58,010 nt of DNA from Rhodovulum marinum (GCF_004343075.1 NZ_SLXP01000018.1:1-58010), one strand, 5' to 3'; positions 15,316 to 25,893 are shown, numbered from the stretch's first letter. Notes: generated by a model from the sequence alone, not told the origin. Made by a program: numbers and translations.

Positions 15316-16665
15316 ATGTTCGACAAGATCCTGATCGCGAACCGCGGCGAAATCGCGCTCCGCGTGATCCGCGCCTGCCGCGAGATGGGCATTCATTCCG
15401 TCGCCGTCCACTCCACCGCGGATGCCGACGCGATGCATGTCCGGATGGCCGATGAAAGCGTCTGTATCGGCCCGCCGCCGGGCACCGACAGTTACCTGTC
15501 GATCCCGTCGATCATCTCGGCCTGCGAGATCACGGGCGCGCAGGCGATCCACCCGGGCTATGGCTTCCTGTCGGAAAACGCCCGCTTCGTGCAGATCGTC
15601 GAGGATCACGGCCTGACCTTCATCGGGCCGTCGGCGGAACATATCCGCATGATGGGCGACAAGATCACCGCCAAGGAAACGATGAAGGCGCTGGGCGTGC
15701 CTTGCGTGCCCGGGTCCGAGGGCGGCGTGCCCGACCTGGAAACCGCGCGCAAGCTGGCCCAGGACATCGGCTACCCGGTCATCATCAAGGCCACCGCGGG
15801 CGGCGGCGGGCGCGGCATGAAGCTGGCCAAGACGCCCGAGGACCTGGAGCGCGCCTTCCAGACCGCGCGGTCCGAGGCCAAGGCCGCCTTCGGCAATGAC
15901 GAGGTCTATATCGAGAAATACCTCACCAAGCCGCGGCACATCGAGATCCAGGTTTTCGGCGACGGCCAGGGCCGTGCGGTGCACCTGGGCGAACGCGACT
16001 GTTCGCTGCAACGTCGCCACCAGAAGGTTCTGGAAGAGGCGCCCGGCCCGGTGATCGACGCCGAGACCCGCGCGCGCATCGGCAAGACCTGCGCCGATGC
16101 CGTGGCACGGATCAACTATTCCGGCGCGGGCACGATCGAGTTCCTCTACGAGGATGGCGAGTTCTACTTCATCGAGATGAACACCCGGCTTCAGGTCGAA
16201 CACCCGGTGACCGAGGCGATCTTCGGCGTGGACCTGGTGCGCGAACAGATCCGGGTGGCCGAGGGGCGGCCGCTGTCCTTCGACCAGGACGATCTGCAAC
16301 TGAACGGCCACGCGATCGAGGTGCGGATCAACGCCGAGAGGCTGCCCACGTTTTCGCCCTGCCCCGGCAAGATCACTGCCTATCACGCGCCCGGCGGACT
16401 GGGTGTCCGGATGGATTCGGCGCTGTATGACGGCTATTCGATCCCGCCCTATTACGACAGCCTGATCGGCAAGCTGATCGTCCATGGCCGCGACCGGGGC
16501 GAGGCGCTGGCGCGGCTGGACCGGGCGCTTGGCGAGTTGATCGTGGATGGCATCGACACCACCGCGCCGCTGTTCCGCGCGCTGCTGCTGGAACCCGACA
16601 TCCAGCGCGGCGACTACAACATCCACTGGCTGGAGCGCTGGCTGGAGGCCGGTCCGGAACTGTGA
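15316..16665 (+). CDS. accC: acetyl-CoA carboxylase, biotin carboxylase subunit
   Basis: 449 aa, the normal length. It starts [20 protein letters not shown] and shows the ATP-grasp glycine loop '[12 protein letters not shown]', the active-site '[14 protein letters not shown]', and '[12 protein letters not shown]'. It carboxylates biotin on AccB with ATP and bicarbonate. It is co-transcribed with accB; aat follows after 37 bp. Confidence 0.98.
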   Translation: MFDKILIANRGEIALRVIRACREMGIHSVAVHSTADADAMHVRMADESVCIGPPPGTDSYLSIPSIISACEITGAQAIHPGYGFLSENARFVQIVEDHGLTFIGPSAEHIRMMGDKITAKETMKALGVPCVPGSEGGVPDLETARKLAQDIGYPVIIKATAGGGGRGMKLAKTPEDLERAFQTARSEAKAAFGNDEVYIEKYLTKPRHIEIQVFGDGQGRAVHLGERDCSLQRRHQKVLEEAPGPVIDAETRARIGKTCADAVARINYSGAGTIEFLYEDGEFYFIEMNTRLQVEHPVTEAIFGVDLVREQIRVAEGRPLSFDQDDLQLNGHAIEVRINAERLPTFSPCPGKITAYHAPGGLGVRMDSALYDGYSIPPYYDSLIGKLIVHGRDRGEALARLDRALGELIVDGIDTTAPLFRALLLEPDIQRGDYNIHWLERWLEAGPEL

Positions 16666-16702
16666 CCAGCGCCGCGCGCACCGGCCCGCCGGGAGCACGG
16701 GG

Positions 16703-17347
16703 ATGGCGGCCGACAGACTGACGCCCCAGATGCTGCTCGGCGCCTATGCCTCGGGCGTGTTCCCGATGGCGGAGTCGCGGGATGACCCGGAAATCTTCTG
16801 GGTCCAGCCGCGGCGTCGGGGCATCTTCCCGCTGAACGGCTTCCACATCTCGAAAAGTCTGGCCCGGACGATCCGGCGCGACCCGTTCCAGATCCGCGTG
16901 GATACCGACTTCGCGGGCGTGGTGGCGGGATGCGCCGCCCGCGACGAAACCTGGATCAATGCGACGATCTTTGCGCTGTACCAGGACCTGCACGCCATGG
17001 GCCACGCCCATTCGCTGGAGGTCTGGGAGGGCGGCGCACTGGTCGGCGGGGTCTATGGCGTAACACTGGGTGGCGCGTTCTTCGGGGAAAGCATGTTCTC
17101 GCGCCGCACCGACGCGTCAAAGGTCGCGCTGGCGTACCTGGTGGACCGGCTGCGCGCGGGGGGCTTCCGGCTGTTCGACACGCAATTCATCACGCCGCAC
17201 CTGCGCCGACTGGGCGCGATCGAGATCGGCAAGCAGGACTACATGGCCCGGCTGGGCAAGGCGCTGGAACTGAAAGCGGATTTCACCGCGCCAGAGACGC
17301 CCGCAAGCGGTCAGGCGCTTCTGCAGCGCAGAACCCAGACGTCATAG
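16703..17347 (+). CDS. aat: leucyl/phenylalanyl-tRNA-protein transferase
   Basis: 214 aa. Family motifs are '[19 protein letters not shown]', '[13 protein letters not shown]', 'TWIN', '[31 protein letters not shown]' and '[11 protein letters not shown]'. The enzyme adds Leu or Phe to N-terminal Lys/Arg of proteins, marking them for ClpAP (N-degron). The start at 16703 has GGAGCACGGGG upstream. The 3' end overlaps the convergent DUF2155 gene by 37 bp, so the last 12 codons are read on both strands. Confidence 0.95.
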   Translation: MAADRLTPQMLLGAYASGVFPMAESRDDPEIFWVQPRRRGIFPLNGFHISKSLARTIRRDPFQIRVDTDFAGVVAGCAARDETWINATIFALYQDLHAMGHAHSLEVWEGGALVGGVYGVTLGGAFFGESMFSRRTDASKVALAYLVDRLRAGGFRLFDTQFITPHLRRLGAIEIGKQDYMARLGKALELKADFTAPETPASGQALLQRRTQTS

Positions 17348-17862
17348 CGGGCGTGATCCAGCGGGTTCAGCGCCGGGCTGGAGGCCAGCATCCACCCCTG
17401 GAACAGCTGCGCGGAACCGCTCTCGTCGGCGATCTCGATCAGCGCGAAGGCGTCCGACGCAGGGTTGTCCTGGGGGAAGCGGCACTCGCGCAGCGTCACC
17501 TGCAGCCGCCCGAACCGTGCAGTTTCGCCGGGCGCGAGCTGAAGATCGACGGTCGCCCCCGACACCTTGTCCAGCCCCCGCAGCATCGCGCCGGCCTGCG
17601 CGGTATCGGTACGGATCACCGGGTCGGCCACGGGCTCGGGGTCGACCGGGCGCATGACCAGCGGGTCCTCGCGCTCGATCTCGGGCAGCGGCTCGCCGCG
17701 CAGCTGGTCGTTCAGCATGCTTTCGCCCGAAGGCATGTCCTCGAGCGGGGCGACCGACCATCCCTCGGCGGTCCAGCTGTTCGGATCCCAGTCGGGTTGT
17801 TGCTGGGCGGCAAGGGGCGCGGCCAGCAGCGCCAGCGCCACGGCAAGACGGCCCGTTTTCAT
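17311..17862 (-). CDS. DUF2155 domain protein, exported
   Basis: 183 aa with a cleavable signal peptide ([20 protein letters not shown]). The C-terminal domain (about 92-183) is the DUF2155 fold: '[28 protein letters not shown]', '[27 protein letters not shown]'. The domain is widespread in alphaproteobacteria beside the NDUFA12-like gene; its function is unproven. It overlaps the upstream mlaD-like gene by 4 bp, so coupled translation with a lipid-transport protein is likely. Confidence 0.9.
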   Translation of the reverse strand: MKTGRLAVALALLAAPLAAQQQPDWDPNSWTAEGWSVAPLEDMPSGESMLNDQLRGEPLPEIEREDPLVMRPVDPEPVADPVIRTDTAQAGAMLRGLDKVSGATVDLQLAPGETARFGRLQVTLRECRFPQDNPASDAFALIEIADESGSAQLFQGWMLASSPALNPLDHARYDVWVLRCRSA

Positions 17863-18320
17863 TCCGCCGCCTCGTCGCCCGAGCCGGTCACGAATTTCAT
17901 CAAGAGCGAAATCAGGCTGACCGCCCCCTGGGTGTCCAGCACCTCGTCGCCGGGCGACAGGTTGAAGGGCGACCCACCGGGAAGGATCTCGACGAAAGTG
18001 CCGCCCAGGAGGCCCTCGGAGGAGACCAGAACCGCACTGTCATCAGGCAGTTCGATCCCCTCTTGCATCGAGAAACGGGCATCGGCGCGGAAAGTCTGGG
18101 GGTTGAGTTCCAGCGAGGTGACCGTACCGACCTTGACGCCCGCAAGGCGCACATCGGTGCCGACCGTCACCCCCTCGACCGAGCGGAAACTGGCGGTCAG
18201 CTCGTAGCTGCCCGCGGTGCTGCCGACGCCGGTGGCATTCGTCGCGTAGAGCAGGAACCCCAGCGCCAGCGCCAGAACCGCGCCGCCGGTGATTACTTCG
18301 GTCGTCGTGTTCTCGGCCAT
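17859..18320 (-). CDS. MlaD-family lipid transport protein
   Basis: 153 aa: one N-terminal membrane helix (about residues 8-28), then an MCE/MlaD domain ('YELTASFRSVEGVTVGTDVRLAGVKVGTVTSLEL') ending in 'LLGGTFVEILPGG'. MlaD is the periplasmic substrate-binding ring subunit of the phospholipid trafficking ABC system. The mlaE, mlaF and mlaC genes are not in this window. The start MAENTTTEV (18320) sits 4 bp after the stop of the NDUFA12-like gene. Confidence 0.88.
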   Translation of the reverse strand: MAENTTTEVITGGAVLALALGFLLYATNATGVGSTAGSYELTASFRSVEGVTVGTDVRLAGVKVGTVTSLELNPQTFRADARFSMQEGIELPDDSAVLVSSEGLLGGTFVEILPGGSPFNLSPGDEVLDTQGAVSLISLLMKFVTGSGDEAAE

Positions 18321-18324
18321 CGGG

Positions 18325-18708
18325 CTATTCCGGTTGCCAGGCCTCGTAGTCCCGGCGCGGCGCGGGATCGGGGCGACGGATCGAGCCCGGCGGCGCATAG
18401 GCCAGCGGCGTCCCGGTCAGGTTTTCCTGATGCGGTTTTTCCCAGGCCTTCCGGGGCAAAGGGGTTTCGGTGGGCGGTTCGGCGAAGGTGTGGTGCAACC
18501 AGCCATGCCAGTCGGGGGAAACCCGGCTGGCCTCGACCTCGCCGTTGTAGATCACCCAGCGGCGAACGCCATCCTTCGACTGATAGAACACGTTGCCCTG
18601 CGCATCCTCGCCCACCTTCTGGCCGTGGCGGGCGGTGAACAGGCGGGTGCCAACGGTTTCGCCGTTCCACCAGGTGACGTATTTCAGCAGGGTGTCGATC
18701 ACGCCCAT
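18325..18708 (-). CDS. NADH:ubiquinone oxidoreductase NDUFA12-family subunit
   Basis: 127 aa. '[29 protein letters not shown]' and '[27 protein letters not shown]' are diagnostic of the NDUFA12/B17.2 accessory complex I subunit found in mitochondria and alphaproteobacteria. It is encoded away from the nuo operon, as usual in this group. Start [11 protein letters not shown] follows GGAGGGGCCC. First gene of the leftward trio with mlaD-like and DUF2155. Confidence 0.93.
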   Translation of the reverse strand: MGVIDTLLKYVTWWNGETVGTRLFTARHGQKVGEDAQGNVFYQSKDGVRRWVIYNGEVEASRVSPDWHGWLHHTFAEPPTETPLPRKAWEKPHQENLTGTPLAYAPPGSIRRPDPAPRRDYEAWQPE

Positions 18709-18812
18709 GGGCCCCTCCGCATGACTGTGTTCGACATATGCCGCAACCGGGGGCCGAGGTCCAGTGCCCTGCCGCCCCCCCGCGCAGGCCAGACGCGGCA
18801 CGCGGGATGGTT

Positions 18813-18890
18813 TCGCCTTGGCTTCGCCAAGGCGACCGGCTGGGGGCTCTGCCCCCAGACCCCCGGAGTACTTGGCCCAAGAAAAAGACG
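18813..18890. terminator. tandem hairpins and GC-rich repeat copy B
   Basis: The 315-bp gap 18709-19023 lies between the clpX 3' end and the NDUFA12-like gene and has no gene. It holds a perfect 10-bp stem (18813-18822 / 18826-18835, loop TTC), a second stem TGGGGGC-TCT-GCCCCCA (18841-18857), then a sequence that on the minus strand reads GTCTTTTTCTTGGGCCAAGTACTCC, the same module as at 6816. It probably terminates clpX. Confidence 0.65.
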
Positions 18891-19023
18891 GAACGGGCGC
18901 AAACCTAGGGCTTGAGACGGTATCAGTCAGCGCGCCCTGACCCGGCGGCCAGCCCTACATTGCCCCGACAGCGTGGTCGTCAGGGGAGGCACACCGGATA
19001 ATGCCGCCGCGCCAAAAGCCGAC

Positions 19024-20289
19024 CTAGCCTGCGGTCGCGCCTTCCTTCTTCTGGTCGGCATAGATCATCAGGGGCGCGGATTCGGCGGTCACGGCTTCTT
19101 CGTTGACCACGACCTCTTGCACCGCATCCATACCGGGCAGGTCGAACATGGTATCCAGAAGGATATCTTCCATGATCGAGCGCAGGCCACGGGCACCGGT
19201 CTTGCGCGCGATGGCGCGCTTGGCAATGGCCTTGAGCGCGTCGTCGGTGAAGGTCAGCTTGACGTCCTCAAGTTCGAACAGGCGCTGATATTGCTTGACC
19301 AGGGCGTTCTTGGGTTCGGTCAGGATCGTGACCAGCGCATCCTCGTCGAGGTCCTGCAGCGTCGCGATCACCGGCAGGCGGCCGACGAATTCCGGGATCA
19401 GGCCGAATTTCAGCAGATCCTCGGGTTCCAGTTCGCGGAACATCTCGCCCACGCCGCGGGTGTCGTTTGCCTTCACATCGGCGCCGAAGCCGATGGCCGA
19501 CCCCTTGCCGCGCTGTGCGATGATCTTTTCCAGCCCCGCGAAGGCGCCGCCACAGATGAACAGGATGTTCGTGGTATCCACCTGCAGGAATTCCTGCTGG
19601 GGATGCTTGCGCCCGCCCTGCGGCGGCACGGAGGCCACGGTGCCTTCCATGATCTTGAGAAGCGCCTGCTGCACGCCCTCGCCCGAGACGTCGCGGGTGA
19701 TCGAGGGGTTGTCGGACTTGCGCGTGATCTTGTCGACCTCGTCGATATAGACGATGCCGCGTTGCGCGCGTTCGACGTTATACTCACTGGCCTGCAACAG
19801 CTTGAGGATGATGTTCTCGACATCCTCACCAACATAGCCAGCCTCGGTCAGGGTGGTCGCATCGGCCATGGTGAAGGGCACGTCGAGGATGCGCGCCAGC
19901 GTCTGCGCGAGCAGGGTCTTGCCGCAGCCGGTCGGGCCGATCAGCAGGATGTTCGACTTGGCCAGTTCGATGTCGCCGGCCTTCGAGCCGTGATTGAGCC
20001 GCTTGTAATGGTTGTGGACCGCGACCGAGAGCACCCGCTTGGCATGCTGTTGTCCGATCACGTAATCGTCCAGCACCTCGCAGATATCCTTGGGCGTGGG
20101 CACGCCGTCGGAGGATTTCAGCCCCGAGGATTTCGTTTCCTCGCGGATGATGTCCATGCAGAGTTCGACACACTCATCGCAGATGAACACCGTGGGGCCC
20201 GCGATCAACTTGCGGACCTCGTGCTGGCTTTTGCCGCAGAACGAGCAATAGAGCGTGTTCTTCGAGTCGCTGCCTGAGTTCGTCGCCAT
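19024..20289 (-). CDS. clpX: ATP-dependent Clp protease ATP-binding subunit ClpX
   Basis: 421 aa. The N-terminal zinc-binding domain uses Cys15, Cys18, Cys37 and Cys40. Walker A is 'GPTGCGKT' (118-125), Walker B '[10 protein letters not shown]'. The ClpP-binding loop 'IGF' (in '[10 protein letters not shown]') and the C-terminal AAA lid are present. ClpX unfolds tagged substrates and feeds them to ClpP. It is transcribed leftward just after clpP, 147 bp apart, which permits a separate promoter. Confidence 0.98.
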   Translation of the reverse strand: MATNSGSDSKNTLYCSFCGKSQHEVRKLIAGPTVFICDECVELCMDIIREETKSSGLKSSDGVPTPKDICEVLDDYVIGQQHAKRVLSVAVHNHYKRLNHGSKAGDIELAKSNILLIGPTGCGKTLLAQTLARILDVPFTMADATTLTEAGYVGEDVENIILKLLQASEYNVERAQRGIVYIDEVDKITRKSDNPSITRDVSGEGVQQALLKIMEGTVASVPPQGGRKHPQQEFLQVDTTNILFICGGAFAGLEKIIAQRGKGSAIGFGADVKANDTRGVGEMFRELEPEDLLKFGLIPEFVGRLPVIATLQDLDEDALVTILTEPKNALVKQYQRLFELEDVKLTFTDDALKAIAKRAIARKTGARGLRSIMEDILLDTMFDLPGMDAVQEVVVNEEAVTAESAPLMIYADQKKEGATAG

Positions 20290-20436
20290 TTCGGTCCCCT
20301 GCGGTCGTCCTGTCCTGCCCGTCCGGACCCTTTGCCCGGAATGCGGCCGTCTTTGCCCCGCGCCTCATGACAGGGTAGGGCAGTCTATGGTGAGGCACAA
20401 CGCCAAATTCCGGGCGGGTCGCGCCCGGCCCCTGCG

Positions 20437-21069
20437 TCAGGCCTTGGCGCCTTCGGCCGCCGACCGGCTTTCGACGATCTCGTCGATCAGGCCCCAGGCC
20501 TTGGCCGCCTCGGCATCCATGAAATTGTCCCGCTCCAGCGCATCGACAACCGTTTGCAGATCCTGGCCGGTGTGTTTCACGTAGATCTGGTTCAGCCGGT
20601 CTTTCAGCTTTTGCGTTTCCTGGGCGTGGATCATGATATCGGTGGCCTGGCCCTGGTAGCCGCCCGAGGGCTGGTGCACCATGATGCGCGAGTTCGGCAG
20701 CGAGAAGCGCATGCCCTCGGCCCCCGCGGCCAGCAGCAGCGACCCCATCGAGGCCGCCTGCCCTACCACCAGCGTGGACACCTTCGGCTTGATGTACTGC
20801 ATCGTGTCGTAGATCGAGAGACCCGAGGTCACCACGCCGCCGGGGCTGTTGATGTACATCGAGATGTCCTTGGTCGGGTTCTCGGCCTCGAGATGCAGCA
20901 ACTGCGCCACGATCAACGAGGACATCCCGTCATGGATCGGGCCGGTGATGAAGATGATCCGTTCCTTCAGGAGGCGCGAGAAGATGTCGTAGGCCCGCTC
21001 GCCGCGCGAGGTCTGCTCGACCACCATGGGCACGAGGTTGTTCATGTAATGCTCGATCATGTCGGTCAT
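20437..21069 (-). CDS. clpP: ATP-dependent Clp protease proteolytic subunit
   Basis: 210 aa serine peptidase. The catalytic Ser107 is in '[11 protein letters not shown]' and His132 in '[10 protein letters not shown]'. The substrate groove '[19 protein letters not shown]' is intact. The start [20 protein letters not shown] at 21069 is the family start and has GAGGCAGG upstream; a TTG 15 bases upstream is unlikely. It assembles as a tetradecamer with ClpX, encoded next door. Confidence 0.98.
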   Translation of the reverse strand: MTDMIEHYMNNLVPMVVEQTSRGERAYDIFSRLLKERIIFITGPIHDGMSSLIVAQLLHLEAENPTKDISMYINSPGGVVTSGLSIYDTMQYIKPKVSTLVVGQAASMGSLLLAAGAEGMRFSLPNSRIMVHQPSGGYQGQATDIMIHAQETQKLKDRLNQIYVKHTGQDLQTVVDALERDNFMDAEAAKAWGLIDEIVESRSAAEGAKA

Positions 21070-21221
21070 GTGCGCCTGCCTCAAGGATGGGGGTCGGGGC
21101 CGGACGGCCCCGGTCTCAGGGGAGTCTTAGTTCCGCGTCCTAACCGCTGCAAGGGATAGCGCGAAAATGCGCTCCTGTCGGTTAACCGGCAGGCGAGCGC
21201 GCCGCGAATTCGGGCAGGCGC

Positions 21222-21707
21222 CTAGCCGGCCGACGGGTTCTTGCGGATATCGCCCAGGTCCAGCACCGGGGCCACGTCCAGGTGGCCTGCATCCAGCAGC
21301 GCCGCAACCCGTTCCAGCGCGGCGACAAGCATCGCCTGCTCCCAGTCGGGAAGCGCGTCGAACGCCTCGACATAGCGGTCGTGCAGCGGGTCGGGCGCCC
21401 GGTCGATCGCGTCGCGCCCGGCGGGCGTGATGAAGATGTTCATCTGCCGCCGGTCGGTTTCCGAGCGGCGGCGCTCGACCAGGCCCTTGGCGACCAGGCG
21501 GTCGATCAGGGTCGTCATCGTCGGCTGCGACACCCCCATCCGCGCCGAGATCGCCTTGGGCGTGCTGGTCCCCGTTTCGGCGACGATCTGCAGAACACGG
21601 ATCTGGACCGCGGTCAGCCCCGCCGCCTTGGCCAGTTCACGGCCGTAAAGCTCGGTCGCGCGCAGGATGCGGCGCAGCGCGATCAGACTGATATCCGAAC
21701 GTTTCAC
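21222..21707 (-). CDS. ectR: MarR-family regulator, probable ectoine repressor EctR
   Basis: 161 aa winged helix-turn-helix protein: 'LTAVQIRVLQIVAETGTSTPKAISARMGVSQPTMTTLIDRLVAKGLVERRRSETDRRQMNIFITPAGRD'. It is divergent from ectA across a 250-bp AT-rich gap containing a long inverted repeat. In other halotolerant bacteria a MarR-type EctR beside ectABC represses the operon at low salinity. A GTG start at 21707 is chosen because GGAGGGG lies just upstream; the frame extends further upstream without one. EctR identity is inferred from position. Confidence 0.8.
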   Translation of the reverse strand: MKRSDISLIALRRILRATELYGRELAKAAGLTAVQIRVLQIVAETGTSTPKAISARMGVSQPTMTTLIDRLVAKGLVERRRSETDRRQMNIFITPAGRDAIDRAPDPLHDRYVEAFDALPDWEQAMLVAALERVAALLDAGHLDVAPVLDLGDIRKNPSAG

Positions 21708-21890
21708 GACCCCTCCGTCACCCGTCGCCAAAGCGTTCCCACCATTCCCCGGGCCATGCAAGAGGCGAAAATTTGCTTGTCGAAGGGTATTTTGCCACGA
21801 TTCGCTTCATGAACTTTTTGTATCAAACAGCCAAAGAAGCAGTTTAATGCCTTCTTTATAGGCTCTTTTCCATCACCCTGATGTAAAAAC

Positions 21891-21918
21891 TTAGCCTATT
21901 GAAATTTCTATAGGCTAA
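21891..21918. promoter_or_regulatory. inverted repeat, candidate EctR operator
   Basis: TTAGCCTAT (21891-21899) and ATAGGCTAA (21910-21918) are perfect 9-bp arms around a 10-bp AT-rich spacer. They lie 40 bp before the ectA start in the divergent ectR/ectA region. A related half-site, TATAGGCT, appears at 21857-21864. Size and place fit a dimeric MarR-type regulator; alternatively the 28 bp could act as an RNA hairpin in the leader. Confidence 0.6.
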
Positions 21919-21957
21919 GCATATATCTCTCGCCGTCAGAACGGAGGACAGCAGACC

Positions 21958-22497
21958 ATGGCCGAGACCATCGACGAGAAACCGCTTGCCAAGGATGCGC
22001 CGATCACCTTTCGCATGCCGACCGATGCGGACGGCGCGGTAGTGTGGTCGTTGATCCGCGCGTGCAAACCGCTCGACGAGAACTCGCTGTACTGCAACCT
22101 GATCCAGTGCGACCATTTCCGCGATACCTGCATCCTGGCCGAGATCGAGGGTCAGGTCGTGGGCTGGATTTCCGCCTACCGGCTGCCCGCCGACCCCGAA
22201 ACGTTGTTCGTCTGGCAAGTCGCCGTATCGGACAAGGCCCGTGGTCGCGGGCTGGGTCGCAAGATGCTTTTCGAACTTCTGGAACGCGATGCCTGCGCGG
22301 GGGTGACGCGGCTGCAGACCACCATCACGCCGGACAACGGCGCCTCGTGGGGTCTGTTCCGCGGCTTTGCCCGCCGTCTGGGCGCGCGGCTGGATGACGA
22401 ACCTCACTTCACCCGCGAAAATCATTTCGAGGGCCGCCACGCAACCGAGCACATGGTGACGATCCGGCTGGTCGAGGCGCTGCCGCTGGCCGCCTGA
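21958..22497 (+). CDS. ectA: L-2,4-diaminobutyrate N-acetyltransferase
   Basis: 179 aa GNAT enzyme that acetylates diaminobutyrate at the gamma amino group, step 2 of ectoine synthesis. Family features: 'TFRMPTDADGAVVWSLIRACKPLDENSLYCNLIQCDHF' and the acetyl-CoA loop 'VSDKARGRGLGRKML'. GGAGG upstream. First gene of ectABC-ask; ectB begins 47 bp downstream. Confidence 0.96.
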   Translation: MAETIDEKPLAKDAPITFRMPTDADGAVVWSLIRACKPLDENSLYCNLIQCDHFRDTCILAEIEGQVVGWISAYRLPADPETLFVWQVAVSDKARGRGLGRKMLFELLERDACAGVTRLQTTITPDNGASWGLFRGFARRLGARLDDEPHFTRENHFEGRHATEHMVTIRLVEALPLAA

Positions 22498-22544
22498 TCC
22501 ACCACCCCTCGTCCGCTTCCAATCCGAGATCAAAAGGATCCCAA

Positions 22545-23831
22545 ATGTCGACTGTTCCCACAGCCGAAACCAACATCTATACGCGCCGCGAATCTCAGGT
22601 GCGCTCGTACTGCCGCAGCTTTCCCGTCAGCTTTGCGCGCGCCGAGGGCGCGACGCTGACCGATGCCGATGGCAACGCCTATATCGATTTCCTCGCCGGG
22701 TGTTCCTCGCTGAACTACGGCCATAACGACCCGGACATGAAGGCCGCGCTTTTGGATCATCTTCAGCGCGACGGCATCGCGCACGCGCTTGACATGCATA
22801 CCGAGGAAAAGGCCGCCTTTCTCGACGCTTTCGAACATCACATCCTGCGCCCGCGCGGCATGGATCACCGGGTGATGATGACCGGCCCCACCGGCACCAA
22901 CGCGGTCGAGGCCGCGATCAAGCTGGCGCGCAAGGTCACCGGGCGCCGCAACGTGATCGCCTTTACCAACGGCTTTCACGGCATGACGCTGGGCGCGCTG
23001 GCACTTACCGGGAATGCCGGGAAACGTGCGGGCGGTGGCGTGTCGCTGCCCGACGTGACCCACCTGCCCTATGAAAACAGCCTGGGCGAAGAGGTCGACA
23101 CGCTGGACCTGATCGAGACGATGCTGTCGAACCCCTCGTCGGGGATCGAATCGCCCGCGGCCTTCGTCGTGGAACTGGTGCAGGGTGAAGGCGGGCTGAA
23201 CGCCGCCTCGTGCGAATGGGTGCAGGGCATCGCCCGGATCGCCCGCGAACAGGGCGCGTTGCTGATCGTCGACGACATCCAGGCAGGCATGGGCCGCACC
23301 GGCAGCTTCTTCAGCTTCGACCACATGGGCGTCGAGCCCGACATGGTCACGCTGGCGAAATCGCTTTCGGGCTTCGGCCTGCCCTTCGCCTGCGTGCTGG
23401 TGCGCCCGGAACACGACATCTGGAAGCCGGCCGAACATAACGGCACCTTCCGCGGCAACACCCACGCCTTTGTGACCGCCAAGGTCGCGCTGGAAAAGTT
23501 CTGGGCCGACGACACGCTGCGCAACCAGATCGCGTTGAAATCCCAGGTCCTTGAGGAACGGCTGCACAACATCGCCGCCCGCATCGAAGGCGCACGGATC
23601 AAGGGGCGCGGCATGATGCGGGGTGTCGATGTCGGCAATGGCGAACTGGCCGGGCAGATCTGCGCCGAGTGCTTCCGCCGCGGGCTGATCATCGAAACCT
23701 CGGGCGCGCATGACGAAGTGGTCAAGGTGCTGGCGCCGCTGACCATCCCGATGGAGCAGTTCCGCGAGGGTCTGGATATTCTGGAACAGGCCGTGGAGAC
23801 CCTGGTCCCTTTCGGCATGGCGGCGGAGTAA
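22545..23831 (+). CDS. ectB: diaminobutyrate-2-oxoglutarate transaminase
   Basis: 428 aa class-III aminotransferase converting aspartate semialdehyde and glutamate to 2,4-diaminobutyrate, step 1 of ectoine synthesis. Motifs: '[23 protein letters not shown]', '[16 protein letters not shown]', '[19 protein letters not shown]', and the PLP lysine in '[13 protein letters not shown]'. Length and the N-terminus ('[18 protein letters not shown]') match EctB. It ends 4 bp before ectC. Confidence 0.97.
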   Translation: MSTVPTAETNIYTRRESQVRSYCRSFPVSFARAEGATLTDADGNAYIDFLAGCSSLNYGHNDPDMKAALLDHLQRDGIAHALDMHTEEKAAFLDAFEHHILRPRGMDHRVMMTGPTGTNAVEAAIKLARKVTGRRNVIAFTNGFHGMTLGALALTGNAGKRAGGGVSLPDVTHLPYENSLGEEVDTLDLIETMLSNPSSGIESPAAFVVELVQGEGGLNAASCEWVQGIARIAREQGALLIVDDIQAGMGRTGSFFSFDHMGVEPDMVTLAKSLSGFGLPFACVLVRPEHDIWKPAEHNGTFRGNTHAFVTAKVALEKFWADDTLRNQIALKSQVLEERLHNIAARIEGARIKGRGMMRGVDVGNGELAGQICAECFRRGLIIETSGAHDEVVKVLAPLTIPMEQFREGLDILEQAVETLVPFGMAAE

Positions 23832-23835
23832 GCCA

Positions 23836-24231
23836 ATGATTGTACGCGACTTTCACAAGCTCAAGGACACCAACCGCGCGGTTTCGGACGCGCAGTGGAC
23901 AAGCGTGCGCATGCTGCTGGCCGATGACGGGATGGGCTTTTCGTTCCACATCACCACGCTTTACGCGGGTTCGGAACACACGTTCCACTACAAGCACCAT
24001 TTCGAAAGCGTCTACTGCATCTCGGGGCGCGGCTCGATCACCGACCTGACCAGCGGCGAGACCTTCGAGATCCGGCCCGGCGTGATGTACGCGCTCGATC
24101 AGCACGACAAGCACACGCTGCGCGCCGACGAGGACCTGGTGATGGCCTGCTGCTTCAACCCGCCCGTGACCGGCAAGGAAGTCCACCGCGAGGACGGCTC
24201 CTACGCCCCCGCGGACGCGCTTGCCGACTGA
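23836..24231 (+). CDS. ectC: ectoine synthase
   Basis: 131 aa cupin enzyme that cyclises N-acetyl-diaminobutyrate to ectoine. It starts [16 protein letters not shown] and contains the characteristic '[35 protein letters not shown]' cupin core and '[13 protein letters not shown]'. Cytoplasmic compatible-solute synthesis under osmotic stress. No ectD (hydroxylase) follows, so only ectoine, not 5-hydroxyectoine, is implied here. Confidence 0.97.
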   Translation: MIVRDFHKLKDTNRAVSDAQWTSVRMLLADDGMGFSFHITTLYAGSEHTFHYKHHFESVYCISGRGSITDLTSGETFEIRPGVMYALDQHDKHTLRADEDLVMACCFNPPVTGKEVHREDGSYAPADALAD

Positions 24232-24283
24232 TACCCCCAAACCCAGGGACGCCCCCGGGGCCAACCCGGGCGGCGACAGGACA

Positions 24284-25717
24284 GTGACCCACCAGACCCA
24301 CACCGTCGAGAAGATCGGCGGAACCTCCATGAGCCGTGTCCACGAATTATGCGACACGCTTTTCATCGGCGACCGCGAGGGCGCCGCGCTTTATAACCGC
24401 GTCTTCGTCGTCTCCGCCTTCGGCGGCATCACCAACCTGCTGCTGGAACACAAGAAGACGGGCGAATCGGGCGTCTACGCGATGTTCTCGAACGCCGACA
24501 ACGATCAGGGCTGGTCAGACGGGCTGAACCGGGTGGCCGAGGCCATGCGCGGCGCCCACGCACAGGTTCTGGACCACCCCGCCGACCTTGCCGCCGCGGA
24601 CGATTTCGTGCGCGAGCGTATAGAGGGTGCGCGCTCCTGCCTGATCGACCTGCAGCGGCTCTGTTCCTACGGGCATTTCCGCCTGAGCCAACACATGGCG
24701 GTGATCCGCGAACTGCTGTCGGGCCTGGGCGAGGCGCATTCCGCCTTCGTCACGGCGACGCTGTTGCGCCGGCGCGGCGTGGATGCGCGCTTCGTCGACC
24801 TGTCCGGTTGGCGCGACGAGGGCGAGCATACGCTGGAAGAACGTATCGTCGACGGGCTGCGCGACGTGGACCTGACCCGCGAAATGCCCATCGTGACCGG
24901 CTATGCGCAATGCACCGAGGGGCTGATGCGCGAATTCGACCGGGGCTATTCCGAGGTGACCTTCTCCAAGATCGCCGCCCTGACCGGCGCCGCCGAGGCG
25001 ATCATCCACAAGGAGTTCCACCTGTCCTCGGCCGATCCCAAGATCGTCGGCGAAGCGAACGTGGTAAAGATGGGCCGCACGAATTACGACGTGGCCGACC
25101 AGCTGTCGAACATGGGCATGGAGGCGGTTCATCCCAAGGCCGCCAAGATGCTGCGCCAGGCGGGCATCCCCCTGCGCGTCACCAACGCCTTCGAGCCGCA
25201 CGATCCGGGCACCCTTATCGACGAGGCCGAGGCGCGCGATCCGCGGGTCGAGATGGTCACGGGGCTGGGGGTCTACGCGCTGGAACTGTTCGAACAGGAC
25301 ATGGTGGGGGTGAAAGGCTATGACAGCGCCATCCTCGAGGTGCTGGCCCGTCACAAGGCGTGGATCGTCGCCAAGACCTCGAACGCCAACACGATCACGC
25401 ATTACCTCGACGCGCCGCTGAAAACGGTACGCCGGGTCGAACGCGACCTCGAGGAGCGCTTTCCCACCGCGACGCTCAAGGCGCGCAACCTCGCCGTGGT
25501 CGCCGCCATCGGGCGCGACCTTTCGGGCCTCAAGGTACTGTCGCGCGGGCTCGCCGCGCTTGAGGCGGCCGAAATCGAACTCGTCGCCGTCCAGCAGACC
25601 ACCCGCGACGTGGATGCCCAGTTCGTGGTGCCCCGCGAACGGATGGACGACGCGATCCGCGCGCTGCACCGGGTGCTCGTCGAACAGCGCAAATCCGCCC
25701 CGCGTCTCGCCGCCTGA
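24284..25717 (+). CDS. ask: aspartate kinase dedicated to ectoine synthesis (Ask_Ect)
   Basis: 477 aa. It phosphorylates aspartate at the head of the ectoine precursor route. The N-terminal 'THTVEKIGGTSMSR' contains the KxGGTS nucleotide motif; the C-terminal part holds ACT domains ('NLAVVAAIGRDLSGLKVLSRGLAAL'). Length and N-terminus fit the specialised kinase found behind ectABC, thought to escape normal feedback. A GTG start at 24284 is chosen: it places the KxGGTS motif near the N-terminus and has GACAGGA upstream. A TTG overlapping ectC would add a non-conserved extension. Confidence 0.93.
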   Translation: MTHQTHTVEKIGGTSMSRVHELCDTLFIGDREGAALYNRVFVVSAFGGITNLLLEHKKTGESGVYAMFSNADNDQGWSDGLNRVAEAMRGAHAQVLDHPADLAAADDFVRERIEGARSCLIDLQRLCSYGHFRLSQHMAVIRELLSGLGEAHSAFVTATLLRRRGVDARFVDLSGWRDEGEHTLEERIVDGLRDVDLTREMPIVTGYAQCTEGLMREFDRGYSEVTFSKIAALTGAAEAIIHKEFHLSSADPKIVGEANVVKMGRTNYDVADQLSNMGMEAVHPKAAKMLRQAGIPLRVTNAFEPHDPGTLIDEAEARDPRVEMVTGLGVYALELFEQDMVGVKGYDSAILEVLARHKAWIVAKTSNANTITHYLDAPLKTVRRVERDLEERFPTATLKARNLAVVAAIGRDLSGLKVLSRGLAALEAAEIELVAVQQTTRDVDAQFVVPRERMDDAIRALHRVLVEQRKSAPRLAA

Positions 25718-25731
25718 GGCGCACGCGGGGC
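25697..25731 (+). terminator. hairpin at the end of the ectoine operon
   Basis: GCCCCGCGT (25697-25705) pairs with ACGCGGGGC (25723-25731), overlapping the last codons and stop of ask. It is GC-rich without a U-tract. Likely the operon terminator. Confidence 0.5.
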
Positions 25732-25893
25732 GCAGTCATGCCCGCGCCTTGGTGAAAGGCCACCGAGCAGCGTGCCGCCGAACCTGCGCGACACGGAAAC
25801 CGCCCCGCCGGCCGCGATCCGCGGGCGGCAGGGAAAGATGTGGCCCCAAAGCCCCGCCCCTTGTTCCCGCCCACGCATTTGCGGGGCGGATGA

